DNA from: an archaeon | GTDB taxonomy: Archaea > B1Sed10-29 > WALL01 > JAGHAM01 | Direction of reading: 5' to 3' | Assembly (NCBI GenBank): GCA_021107635.1 | Contig: JAIOSL010000030.1 | Location: forward strand, 1 to 37,531 | Length of the DNA: 37,531 nucleotides | Shown: piece by piece, positions 28,837 through 36,007 of the stretch | Position numbering within the stretch: the first letter of the stretch is position 1 | Layout: the number at the start of each line of letters is the position of its first letter | Notes under the pieces: model-generated | Told to the model about the DNA's origin: nothing | The model's input: only the letters and a program-made list of their open reading frames with translations | Database searches by the model: none | Program-made: the position numbers and the translations under genes

Positions 28837-29844
28837 TTATATTGCGCCATACTTTGAGAACACTACCAATTCTACAATCAAGAACACGGTTATAAACAAT
28901 AAAATATAAAATTCGGAATTCAAAGCCACTCTTTCATTAGTCACAGATATTTCAGAAAGACTTTTTTCAAGAGATTCTTTATCACTTATTGAAGCAAACG
29001 CCCCTCCAGTTAATTCAGTTACCTCCGCCAAACCAACTGAATCCAGCTCTGGAATATTTAAACTAGTATATTTTTGGCCGGTTTTGTTCATGATTTGGAT
29101 TAATTCATAATAAATTTCTAATGTTTTATTATTGTTTCCAATACCAACAACATAAACGCGCACGTCTTGTTCTTTCAAAAAAGGAATAACATCACTCATG
29201 TTAGAACCAATATTGTTTTTTCCATCAGTGAAAACAAACACAACTTTATCTTTTTTAGGCCTGGTCTCATTTAGAATTGTAGCCGAAAGGCGTAACGCAT
29301 CAGCAAGAGCAGTTCCTGCTTCAGGACTAGCTTGTATGGACGTTACTACATCTCTAGCCTTGAACACATCATTGGTAGGCTTAAGTAATAACGCGGCTTG
29401 AGAGGAGAAGGTTATCACTCCAACCTTAGTTGCTTCAGGAAGCTTTTCGACCATAAAATTACCTGCAGCGATTTTTGCAGCTTCTAAACGATTAGGCTCA
29501 TAATCAGGCATCATCATTGTTGAAGAAACATCCATTGCGATTATAACGTTTGCATTAGCAACTGGCCTGAGCATGTTTATCTGAATAGATTCTGTGGCAA
29601 CCAAAAATAACAGTATGATTACTGCTGCTCTAATGAAAAAGAGCACTGGACTCACAGAAAATCTTTTTTTGCCTTCTACTTTCTTCAGTGTCTCAAAATT
29701 TCCGAATTTGATTACTCTCTTTTTTCTTTGTTGCACCATAAGCCAATAAGCAATAGTCAAACCAATGAACAAAACTAGTAAGATGATAAGACTCCTATAG
29801 GGAATCTCTACAAAAACTCTGAGACCATAAATGTCAAATTCCAT
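28837..29844 (-). CDS. BatA-like membrane protein with VWA domain (335 aa)
   Basis: Two N-terminal membrane helices (about 17-37 and 66-83) are followed by a von Willebrand A domain. Its MIDAS motif is DVSST at 105-109 and its acidic loop is VFTDGKNN. A third helix near 313-331 anchors the C-terminus. This is the BatA layout (TM-TM-VWA-TM) usually found with MoxR and DUF58 proteins. VWA domains bind protein ligands through a metal ion; these systems are thought to assist assembly or activation of partner complexes. The ATG overlaps the DUF58 stop as TAATG, so translation is coupled. The partner here is unknown; exported proteins encoded downstream are the obvious candidates. Confidence 0.88.
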   Translation of the reverse strand: MEFDIYGLRVFVEIPYRSLIILLVLFIGLTIAYWLMVQQRKKRVIKFGNFETLKKVEGKKRFSVSPVLFFIRAAVIILLFLVATESIQINMLRPVANANVIIAMDVSSTMMMPDYEPNRLEAAKIAAGNFMVEKLPEATKVGVITFSSQAALLLKPTNDVFKARDVVTSIQASPEAGTALADALRLSATILNETRPKKDKVVFVFTDGKNNIGSNMSDVIPFLKEQDVRVYVVGIGNNNKTLEIYYELIQIMNKTGQKYTSLNIPELDSVGLAEVTELTGGAFASISDKESLEKSLSEISVTNERVALNSEFYILLFITVFLIVELVVFSKYGAI

Positions 29845-30779
29845 TATAACGCCACCAACTCAAAGTAATTTGTGAATGCAGTTATAAAATCTTCATTAGT
29901 ATAAATTTTGAAAAATTCTTGACCAGTATTCTGAAACGCTTTCTGAACTGCCATTTCTTCTTTCAAAGCTGCTTCTGCATACTTTTCTCGGATACTATCA
30001 ACATTAACTAGATTTACTTCTCCGGTATTAGGATCAGCCAGATAAACAGATCCAACACCTTCAGGCAAGTAAGAATCTCTTGGGTCTCTTACCATTATTC
30101 CAAAAACTTTTTTGAACTTAGTTGTAAATTTGCTGAGATCACCAGCAAACTCCTTGTTACCCATTCCAATGAAATCAGATATAATGAATAGCACAGTATC
30201 AGGACCAAAACTGCTAAGCACTGCTTTTGGCACGCAACTCCAATTCTTTTTTCCACCATAATGCTTTTTGTCAGTTATTATCTTGATCTTGGTATAATAA
30301 TCATCCATTGTTGAAGACGGTTCAACAAAAGCAGTAACTTTATCAGAAAATAAAAGTAATCCCACTTTATCTCCACTATTAACTCCAACAAAAGCCATGA
30401 CTCCTGCTACTAAAGCAGCATACTGAGTTTTAACCATTTCTGTTGTTCCAAGAAGCATTGTGTTAGACACATCCACTGCTAAAATAACATCCAACATGCG
30501 CTCTTCATCAAACACCTTGATGTAAGGTTTTGCCATACGCGCAGTTGCATTCCAGTCAATAGATGTTGCATCTTCAGAAGCAGTATACTCTCTAAGCCGG
30601 TCAAACTCAAGACCTTTTCCAGTAAGTAACATTAGATAGATCATCTTCAAGCCGAAAATGTCTATGAGTGTTCTAGCATCAACATCAAGCCTTCTCACAA
30701 GATCGTCAAAACTAAACTGGTTTACCGGAAGTTCTACCTCCGACTTTCCTTCTGGAAGAGTAATTTTTGGAAGTTGCAC
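29844..30779 (-). CDS. DUF58 (YeaD-type) protein (311 aa)
   Basis: The DUF58 signature is clear: GLEFDRLREYTASEDATSID, then WNATARMAKPYIKVFDEER (about residues 57-94). A VWA-like fold follows, with DVSNT at 103-107. There are no membrane helices, so it is probably cytosolic. DUF58 proteins are standard companions of MoxR AAA ATPases and BatA-type VWA proteins, and are regarded as adaptors. Start GTG 30779 follows the MoxR stop after 3 bp, and its own stop overlaps the VWA start by one base, so the three form a tight operon. The C-terminal region (ALKEEMAVQKAFQNTGQEFF) is helical. Confidence 0.9.
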   Translation of the reverse strand: MQLPKITLPEGKSEVELPVNQFSFDDLVRRLDVDARTLIDIFGLKMIYLMLLTGKGLEFDRLREYTASEDATSIDWNATARMAKPYIKVFDEERMLDVILAVDVSNTMLLGTTEMVKTQYAALVAGVMAFVGVNSGDKVGLLLFSDKVTAFVEPSSTMDDYYTKIKIITDKKHYGGKKNWSCVPKAVLSSFGPDTVLFIISDFIGMGNKEFAGDLSKFTTKFKKVFGIMVRDPRDSYLPEGVGSVYLADPNTGEVNLVNVDSIREKYAEAALKEEMAVQKAFQNTGQEFFKIYTNEDFITAFTNYFELVAL

Positions 30780-30782
30780 AAC

Positions 30783-31829
30783 TCAAAACGCTCCTACGGA
30801 ATCGAGAATTTCTGTAACAACATCATCAGTTGACAGTCTCTCCGCTTTCCCAGCATAGTTCAAAAGAATCCTATGTCTTAATACCTCATAAGCCATTTTC
30901 TTGACATCATCTGGAGTAGCATACGTTCTACCAGCAAATAACGCTGTCACTCTAGCAGCATGAGCAAGGAAAATAGATGCCCTAGGAGAACCACCATACT
31001 TAACATATTTTAGAAGCTTAAGGTTAGCTTCTTCTTTGCCTCTGCTTGTCATTACAATATCCGTGATGTATTCTTTTACTTCATCAGAAACATGCACTAA
31101 ACGTATGTCTTCCTGAATTTGTAGTATGTCTAGATCACTTATTATTGGCTTAACCGGATCAAAAGTAGATTCATGGCCAACTAACGTGTTCCTATCAATA
31201 ATCTGATACTCTTCTTCCCTATCAGGGTAATACACTAAAATCTTAAGCATGAACCTGTCCACAAGAGCTTCTGGCAAAGGATACACCCCTCTTTGTTCAA
31301 GAGGGTTTTGAGTAGCAATAACAAGGAAAGGCTCTTTCATCCTAAAATCATTACCAGCGATACTCACCTTACGTTCCTGCATGACCTCAAGCATAGCCGC
31401 CTGCGTCTTCGGTGGCGCACGGTTAATCTCATCAGCCAGAATAAAGTTAGCAAATATAGGACCTTTAATGATATAGAACTCTCCAGTCTTTGGGTTATAA
31501 GCATTCACACCAGTAATATCCGCTGGCAACAAGTCTGGCACAAACTGAATTCTCTTAAACGTCGCACCACTGATAGTACGAGCTAACGTCTCAACCAAAA
31601 GAGATTTTGCTATGCCAGGAACACCCTCAAGCAAAGTATTTGAATCTCCAAACAACGCCGTCAAAACTGCTTCTACAGTATCCTTCTGACCAATAACAAC
31701 CTTTCCAATCTCTGATCTCATAGCAGCAATCTTTACCTGATGACGCTTGACTGTTGCCTTATTCAGTTTAGTCTTCTTACCTCCTTCAGATCTAATAAGT
31801 TCCTCTGGCTTAGCACTAGCTACTGGCAT
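30783..31829 (-). CDS. MoxR-family AAA+ ATPase (348 aa)
   Basis: Walker A is GVPGIAKS (residues 69-76), Walker B is FILADEINRAPPKTQ with the acidic pair near 133-134, and sensor 1 is VIATQNPLEQRG. The MoxR C-terminal lid carries YGGSPRASIFLAHAARV. MoxR ATPases act as chaperone-like machines with VWA-domain partners to mature or assemble specific complexes. The length is typical, with an extra Lys-rich N-terminal 30 residues. It is the first gene of the leftward operon with the DUF58 and BatA-like genes. AT-rich TTTAAATT elements lie upstream at about 31853-31887. AGGTG occurs about 15 nt before ATG, a loose Shine-Dalgarno. Confidence 0.95.
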   Translation of the reverse strand: MPVASAKPEELIRSEGGKKTKLNKATVKRHQVKIAAMRSEIGKVVIGQKDTVEAVLTALFGDSNTLLEGVPGIAKSLLVETLARTISGATFKRIQFVPDLLPADITGVNAYNPKTGEFYIIKGPIFANFILADEINRAPPKTQAAMLEVMQERKVSIAGNDFRMKEPFLVIATQNPLEQRGVYPLPEALVDRFMLKILVYYPDREEEYQIIDRNTLVGHESTFDPVKPIISDLDILQIQEDIRLVHVSDEVKEYITDIVMTSRGKEEANLKLLKYVKYGGSPRASIFLAHAARVTALFAGRTYATPDDVKKMAYEVLRHRILLNYAGKAERLSTDDVVTEILDSVGAF

Positions 31830-31844
31830 AAATTTATCTTAACA

Positions 31845-31890
31845 CCTTCCCGAATTTAAAGGTTTAGCAAACACCCCCGAAATTTAAACA
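31845..31890 (-). promoter_or_regulatory. Candidate promoter of the MoxR-DUF58-VWA operon
   Basis: On the minus strand two TATA-like elements, CTTTAAATTC and GTTTAAATTTC, lie about 28 and 55 nt before ATG 31829. The distal one would leave a leader of about 25-30 nt containing AGGTG; the proximal one would give a nearly leaderless mRNA. The bases up to 31930 hold nothing else I can identify. Confidence 0.45.
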
Positions 31891-31935
31891 ATAAAAAACA
31901 AAAATTTGATAAACACGTCAAGCAATCCAGGTTAA

Positions 31936-31945
31936 CATATATATT
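31936..31945 (+). promoter_or_regulatory. TATA box for the alaX remnant/bud32 operon
   Basis: CATATATATT is a plausible archaeal TATA box centred about 24 nt before ATG 31964, so a transcript could start at or very near that codon. It faces away from the MoxR promoter. Confidence 0.45.
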
Positions 31946-31963
31946 ACTACACGTGAAAAAGTT

Positions 31964-32164
31964 ATGGAAGAAATAGATCCAAAGCGACGCAACCTCTTCT
32001 CGCGCGTCCAGGTATTCATCAAGGATATTAGAGTAGTGGACATAGAGAGAGTGGACAAATGTCCTTGTGCAGGAACACACGTTAAAAACACTAGTGAGAT
32101 AGGATAACTGGAAATAACAAGCAAAGGAAAAGACACAACAATAATTGGATACATACTAAAGTGA
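31964..32164 (+). pseudogene. alaX-like C-terminal remnant with internal stop (Ala-tRNA editing family)
   Basis: The frame encodes IDPKRRNLFSRV, then IRVVDIERVDKCPCAGTHV and KNTSEIG, which is the C-terminal zinc-binding half of AlaX trans-editing proteins (the C-x-G-T-H-V-x-N-T motif). A TAA at 32105-32107 follows EIG at once, yet the same frame continues as LEITSKGKDTTIIGYILK up to TGA at 32162. That matches the expected last strand of the family. The N-terminal half with the H-x-x-x-H motif is absent; the frame upstream of the ATG is promoter sequence. Thus it is both 5'-truncated and interrupted by a nonsense codon. A 47-residue peptide could still be translated. It ends 4 bp before bud32. 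Not in the ORF track. Confidence 0.7.
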
Positions 32165-32168
32165 AAAA

Positions 32169-32753
32169 ATGAAACTAATTTACCGCGGAGCAGAAGCAGA
32201 ACTATGGCAAGAAAAATACCTAGACATGCCTGTCGTTCGGAAAAAACGCATCGAAAAACCATACAAACAGCCTCTGCTCGACCAACGCCTACGCACAAGC
32301 CGAACGCGCAATGAAGCCAAGCTGCTCAGCACAGCACGGAAAGCAGTAAACACTCCTCACGTTTATGACATAGAAGAAACAGAACTGTTAATAGAGTACA
32401 TTGAAGGAACGCGCGTAAAAGAATTATTCTATCAAGGCAAAACAGAAATAGCAGAAAAAATAGGCAAGGAAATCCGAAAATTGCATGAACTTGGCCTAGT
32501 CCATAACGACTTAACAACCTCAAACATGATTCTTTCAGGGAAAAAACTATTCTTCATAGATTTTGGTCTTGGGAAAAAATCTGAAGAACTAGAAGACCGC
32601 GCAACAGACCTGGTTGTATTCAAAAAGATGCTGTCTTCCACACACTATGACGTTTTTGAAAAAGTGTGGCCACGATTCTTATCAGGCTACAAAGCAAACA
32701 ATAAAATACTCGCCAAGATTAATGACATTGAAAAAAGAGCAAGATACTTGTGA
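32169..32753 (+). CDS. bud32: KEOPS complex kinase/ATPase Bud32 (194 aa, free-standing)
   Basis: A small RIO-related kinase. The RTRNEAKLL motif is at 45-53, a candidate catalytic lysine is in VVRKKRIEK, the catalytic loop is HNDLTTSN (112-119) and the metal-binding DFGLG starts at 131. Bud32 is the ATPase/kinase subunit of KEOPS, which installs t6A37 on ANN-reading tRNAs with Kae1, Cgi121 and Pcc1. In many archaea it is fused to Kae1; here it stands alone at the usual free-standing length, and Kae1 is not in the window. ATG 32169 follows GTGA. The XTP pyrophosphatase gene follows after 6 bp, the familiar archaeal neighbourhood. Confidence 0.95.
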   Translation: MKLIYRGAEAELWQEKYLDMPVVRKKRIEKPYKQPLLDQRLRTSRTRNEAKLLSTARKAVNTPHVYDIEETELLIEYIEGTRVKELFYQGKTEIAEKIGKEIRKLHELGLVHNDLTTSNMILSGKKLFFIDFGLGKKSEELEDRATDLVVFKKMLSSTHYDVFEKVWPRFLSGYKANNKILAKINDIEKRARYL

Positions 32754-32759
32754 TGCAAA

Positions 32760-33290
32760 ATGTTATTCGTAACTAGAAATAGAGGCAAGCTGTTAGAAGC
32801 ACAGCAAATAATAGGAAACGTAAAAAACAGTACTATTACTGTACCAGAAATTCAAAGTGATTCGCTCACAGAAATAGCAGCAGAAAGCGCAAAATATGCG
32901 TATGAAGAATTGCGTGAGCCTTGCTTTGTGGAAGACTCTGGTTTGTTCGTTCATGACCTAAAAGGATTTCCAGGCCCATATTCACATTATGCCTATGACA
33001 CAATCGGTCTGAAAGGCATCCTAAAACTGATGGAAGATAGGGCCAACCGAGGAGCAGAATTCCGTTCAGTAATTGGTTATGCAAATGCTACTGAAGTCAA
33101 GACTTTCATCGGTAGAGTTTATGGTACTATAACAGACGCACCTCATGGAGATGGCGGCTTTGGATATGACCCAATTTTTATCCCACTAAAAAGCGCGAAA
33201 ACCTTTGCAGAAGACTTAGAGCAAAAGAACAAACTCTCACATAGAGCAATCTCTATGAAAGCACTGAAAACCCACTTAGGCTATAGTTAA
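32760..33290 (+). CDS. XTP/dITP pyrophosphatase, Ham1/RdgB family (176 aa)
   Basis: Hydrolyses non-canonical purine triphosphates (XTP, dITP, ITP) to monophosphates plus pyrophosphate, cleaning the nucleotide pool. Family motifs are present in order: TRNRGKLLEA (residues 5-14) for substrate binding, FVEDSGLFV with the catalytic acidic pair near 58-59, GFPGPYSHY, GDGGFGYDPIF, and LSHRAISM near the end. The length is a little below the usual 185-200 residues but all motifs are intact. ATG 32760 lies 6 bp after bud32, so they are co-transcribed. An overlapping ATG at 32753 is in another frame and gives no family match. Confidence 0.95.
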   Translation: MLFVTRNRGKLLEAQQIIGNVKNSTITVPEIQSDSLTEIAAESAKYAYEELREPCFVEDSGLFVHDLKGFPGPYSHYAYDTIGLKGILKLMEDRANRGAEFRSVIGYANATEVKTFIGRVYGTITDAPHGDGGFGYDPIFIPLKSAKTFAEDLEQKNKLSHRAISMKALKTHLGYS

Positions 33291-33299
33291 AAGGCAACA

Positions 33300-33307
33300 T
33301 TTATAAA
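33300..33307 (+). promoter_or_regulatory. TATA box of the ribosomal protein operon
   Basis: TTTATAAA is a consensus archaeal TATA box between the pyrophosphatase stop and rps15. Initiation about 26 nt downstream would fall near 33330, leaving a leader of roughly 50 nt. Confidence 0.65.
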
Positions 33308-33329
33308 GCAAAGTAGTGCCAATAATAAC

Positions 33330-33346
33330 TTCCGGTTCTGCCGGAA
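33330..33346 (+). promoter_or_regulatory. Perfect hairpin in the rps15 leader
   Basis: TTCCGG-TTCTG-CCGGAA is a perfect 6-bp GC-rich stem with a 5-nt loop, placed at or just after the predicted transcription start and about 35 nt before the rps15 ATG. It could be a leader element for translational feedback, as known for several ribosomal protein operons, or simply a 5'-stabilising stem. Confidence 0.45.
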
Positions 33347-33380
33347 ATCTTCGCTACCTCTTTTTACAAGAGTGATATAC

Positions 33381-33836
33381 ATGTCTAGAATACACGCAAG
33401 AAAAAAAGGAAAGAGCGGATCAAAAAAACCGCCAAACAAAACAGCTCCAAGCTGGGTTAGTCAAGACAAAGCCGCATGCGAAACACTGATACTAGAACTA
33501 GCGAAAGAAGGAAAAACCGCCAGTGATATCGGCAGGCTGCTCAGAGATGAACAGGGGATACCAAGCATCAAAGCCGTCACAGGAAAAAACATTACAGACA
33601 TCATGAAAGAGAATAAGATGGCCTTAGATCTCCCAGAAGATCTCATGAACCTCATCAAAAAAGCAGTAAACCTTAGAAAACACATGGAAAACAACAAAAA
33701 AGATCTGCATAACAAGAGAGGATTAGCACTAATAGAAGCCAAAATAAAGAGACTGCAACGATACTACAAAACTAAAAAAGTATTACCAAAAGATTGGTAC
33801 TACGAACCTGAAAAAGCAGCTCTATTGGTGAAGTGA
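33381..33836 (+). CDS. rps15: 30S ribosomal protein uS15 (151 aa)
   Basis: Archaeal/eukaryotic-type uS15 of the small-subunit platform. The N-terminus MSRIHARKKGKSGSKKP and the ends RLQRYYKTKKVLPKDWYYEP are diagnostic, and the helical body carries LPEDLMNLIKKAVNLRKHM. The track begins three residues early at an ATA; ATG 33381 is the real start, preceded by GTGAT. The length is normal for archaea. It has its own TATA box and leader hairpin and heads the group 38-codon ORF, rps3ae and the DUF92 gene, each overlapping the next. Confidence 0.97.
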   Translation: MSRIHARKKGKSGSKKPPNKTAPSWVSQDKAACETLILELAKEGKTASDIGRLLRDEQGIPSIKAVTGKNITDIMKENKMALDLPEDLMNLIKKAVNLRKHMENNKKDLHNKRGLALIEAKIKRLQRYYKTKKVLPKDWYYEPEKAALLVK

Positions 33837-33952
33837 TGAAATACAAAACAACAGTAGAAATATGCAAACATAAAATAGAAGGAAAATATGAACTGAAAGA
33901 ACTTCTACGAAAAATCGAGGAAGTGATACAATGGCAACAAAAAGAAAAGTAG
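33836..33952 (+). CDS. 38-aa ORF between uS15 and eS1, overlapping both
   Basis: Too short for the ORF track. ATG 33836 overlaps the uS15 stop (TGATG) and the stop TAG lies 22 bases inside the eS1 gene. The product, MKYKTTVEICKHKIEGKYEL and onward, is one strand-like segment followed by a charged helix ending IQWQQKEK. The position, overlapping both ribosomal genes with a coupled start, argues for real translation. From memory, a gene for the KEOPS subunit Pcc1 (about 80 aa, beginning with a beta strand) occurs in this interval in some euryarchaea. This could therefore be a severely shortened relative, but similarity is limited to a few residues and is not proof. It may also act only as a coupling ORF. 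Confidence 0.45.
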   Translation: MKYKTTVEICKHKIEGKYELKELLRKIEEVIQWQQKEK

Positions 33953-34506
33953 ACACTTGGAAAACAAAAAAATGGTATAAACTCATCGCTCCACCAAGCT
34001 TCAATGAAAAAGAACTTGGCGAAACACCAGCAAACAGTCCAAAAACGCTTGAGAACAGGACAATAAAAATTACGCTAGGCGAAATAACAGAAAAACGTGC
34101 TCAACAATATGTTGGCCTGTTCTTCAAAGTTAATAGAATAACAGGAGAACACGCATACACTGAAATCGTTGGGCATGAACTACAGCGCGGATATGTAGGA
34201 CGACAAACCAGAAGAATGAAAAGCATAGTACAAGCAATATTTGAAGTCAAAACAAAAGACAAAAAAACAGTTGAAGTTCAAGTAGTATGCCTAGCAAAGG
34301 GATCGATGAACGACAACCAAGAAAAAAATGTGCGAAAAACTCTTGTCGAAACAGTAACAGCAGAAGCAAAGAAAAAAAACTTTGAAGAATTCTTCCAAGA
34401 AATTGTATTCGGCAAACTGTCAACAGAAGTCTTCACAAAAGTTAAAAAGCTTTTCCCAATAAGTAGAGTAGAAATCAAGAAAAGCAGACTTAAAAGTGAA
34501 AAATGA
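33931..34506 (+). CDS. rps3ae: 30S ribosomal protein eS1 (RPS3Ae, 191 aa)
   Basis: Archaeal/eukaryotic eS1. Typical features are the basic N-terminus ATKRKVDTWKTKKWYKLIAP, PSFNEKELGETPANSP, the block FFKVNRITGEHAYTEIVGHE, GRQTRRMKSIV, and the C-terminal KVKKLFPISRVEIKKS. It sits at the mRNA exit side of the small subunit. ATG 33931 follows GAAGTGATAC, a good Shine-Dalgarno, and lies within the preceding 38-codon ORF. The stop overlaps the next start as ATGA. The length is slightly under the usual 195-220 residues. Confidence 0.97.
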   Translation: MATKRKVDTWKTKKWYKLIAPPSFNEKELGETPANSPKTLENRTIKITLGEITEKRAQQYVGLFFKVNRITGEHAYTEIVGHELQRGYVGRQTRRMKSIVQAIFEVKTKDKKTVEVQVVCLAKGSMNDNQEKNVRKTLVETVTAEAKKKNFEEFFQEIVFGKLSTEVFTKVKKLFPISRVEIKKSRLKSEK

Positions 34507-35222
34507 TGACAGAACTCCTAATACTTGGTCTTACAATACCATTTGCAATAGGAGCAATAGCATATTATACTAAAGCCTTGGACGCAAAAAGCTCTCTAGT
34601 CGGAGCAATCATGGGATACATGATAATACTCACCCAAGGTTTTGAATGGTTTATAGCATTCATAGCATTTTTTGCGCTTGGAAGCATAGCAACTAAATAC
34701 AGATACAAAGAAAAAACCGAGTATGGCGTCTCCCAAAAACAAAGAAAAATAGAAAACGTACTAGGAAACGGTCTTGTAGCTGTTCTCCTAGCTTTTTTTG
34801 GAAGTGCGTACAGTTTCACACCACTAGCTATCTATGGATTCTTCGCAGCTATAGCAACAGCCACAGCAGACACGCTATCCTCAGAAATAGGCATACTCTC
34901 AACAAACACTCCTGTTTCAGTCCTAGATTTTAAAACAGAAGTCAAAAGAGGAACAAACGGAGGAATAACAAACAGAGGCAACATGCTAATGTTTATAGGA
35001 TCAGGAAGCATAGCAGCAATAGCCTTAATGTTTTTCAACAATTGGCCACTCTTCTGGATAACACTTTGGGGAGGAATAATAGGATGCACAAGTGATTCCA
35101 TACTAGGCGCTACAATAGAGAATAAAGGGATTGTAGGGAACAGCACAGTTAATTTTCTTGCAACACTTTCAGGAAGTATTTTTGCGATAGGGCTATATCA
35201 ACTATTTCTTTCAGGATTCTAA
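34503..35222 (+). CDS. DUF92 family membrane protein, phytyl/isoprenyl-phosphate kinase-like (239 aa)
   Basis: Polytopic membrane protein with six or seven hydrophobic segments and the DUF92 (TIGR00297) signature: KQRKIENVLGNGLVAVLL, ATATADTLSSEIGILS, and VKRGTNGGITNRGN. Plant VTE6 of this family phosphorylates phytyl phosphate, so an isoprenoid (alkyl) phosphate kinase role linked to archaeal lipid precursors is plausible; the substrate cannot be read from sequence. Two overlapping starts exist, ATG 34503 and ATG 34506, either one overlapping the eS1 stop. Co-transcription with ribosomal genes is therefore likely. Confidence 0.88.
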   Translation: MMTELLILGLTIPFAIGAIAYYTKALDAKSSLVGAIMGYMIILTQGFEWFIAFIAFFALGSIATKYRYKEKTEYGVSQKQRKIENVLGNGLVAVLLAFFGSAYSFTPLAIYGFFAAIATATADTLSSEIGILSTNTPVSVLDFKTEVKRGTNGGITNRGNMLMFIGSGSIAAIALMFFNNWPLFWITLWGGIIGCTSDSILGATIENKGIVGNSTVNFLATLSGSIFAIGLYQLFLSGF

Positions 35223-35228
35223 GCAAAA

Positions 35229-35265
35229 AACTTATAAACGAGTCTAGGTTTATTTTAAACAGGAG
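35229..35265 (+). promoter_or_regulatory. Promoter and ribosome-binding site of the KaiC-like gene
   Basis: AAACTTATAAAC gives a TATA box centred near 35234. AGGAG at 35261-35265 lies six bases before GTG 35272 and fixes that codon as the start. Confidence 0.6.
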
Positions 35266-35271
35266 TTCAAA

Positions 35272-35967
35272 GTGGACGCAGTAAAAACATACATCACAGG
35301 TCTCGACAGAATTATTGGAGGAGGAATACCTAAAGGCAGTTGTATACTAGTAAAAGGACCACCCGGAACAGGAAAAACTGTGTTTGGGCTTCAATACCTA
35401 TTTGAAGGATACGAAAAAGAAAATGCTGCAGGTATGCTAATCCAAATAGAAGAATTCGACCGCACACTAGACTGGTACAACAAAACATTTGATTGGGACC
35501 TAGGCATGCAACAAAAAAAAGGCAAACTAGCAATGTTCTCATTCAAACCGAAAAACTATGACAAATTCCAACCCTCAAAAATAGAAGGGGAGTTTCTCGG
35601 AAAACTCCAAAACATAATAGGACCAATGGGCGTCCAGCGTGTTGTGATTGATTCAGTAACACCACTTGAAGTAGCACTGGATAACGATGCAGACTATAGA
35701 AGAAGCTTTTACCAGACAGTAGAATTCTTCAAAAATAGTGGAGTAACCAGTCTGATAATTGCAGATGACGTAAACCCAATACGTAATCCATATGATGTAG
35801 AAGAACACATATGTGATGGTGTCATCAAAATGAGATTAAGAGAAGAAAATGGAGAATACAAAAAAGAACTGATGGTAACTAAGATGACCGCAACTAGATT
35901 TCCAACTGCATGGTTTCCAATTTCAATAAAAACAGGTGTAGGAATGAGTGTAAAGCCATTTTTGTGA
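35272..35967 (+). CDS. KaiC/RadA-like single-domain ATPase (231 aa)
   Basis: A RecA-superfamily ATPase of the archaeal KaiC-like group. The N-terminal signature is ITGLDRIIGGGIPKGSCIL, Walker A is GPPGTGKT (29-36), the acidic IQIEEFDRTLDWY is the catalytic-glutamate region, Walker B is QRVVIDSVTPLE, and TKMTATRFPTAWFPI is the C-terminal strand pair. Single-domain members are abundant in archaea and are thought to act in signalling, for example with phosphorylation; they are not clock proteins as such. GTG start with AGGAG six bases upstream. It has its own promoter and lies 40 bp before tRNA-Gln. The specific role is unknown. Confidence 0.9.
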   Translation: MDAVKTYITGLDRIIGGGIPKGSCILVKGPPGTGKTVFGLQYLFEGYEKENAAGMLIQIEEFDRTLDWYNKTFDWDLGMQQKKGKLAMFSFKPKNYDKFQPSKIEGEFLGKLQNIIGPMGVQRVVIDSVTPLEVALDNDADYRRSFYQTVEFFKNSGVTSLIIADDVNPIRNPYDVEEHICDGVIKMRLREENGEYKKELMVTKMTATRFPTAWFPISIKTGVGMSVKPFL

Positions 35968-36007
35968 AAACTCTTTTTAAACTCAAAACATATAATACTC
36001 GTTCTAT

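Noticed and set aside
32105-32107. Recoded stop (readthrough) in the alaX remnant
   Set aside because: The codon is TAA, not the TAG or TGA used for pyrrolysine or selenocysteine, and the nearby pyrophosphatase gene ends normally with TAA.
31918-32298. 126-aa minus-strand ORF and the 74-aa ORF beside it
   Set aside because: Antisense to the alaX remnant and bud32; the plus strand carries the recognisable motifs.
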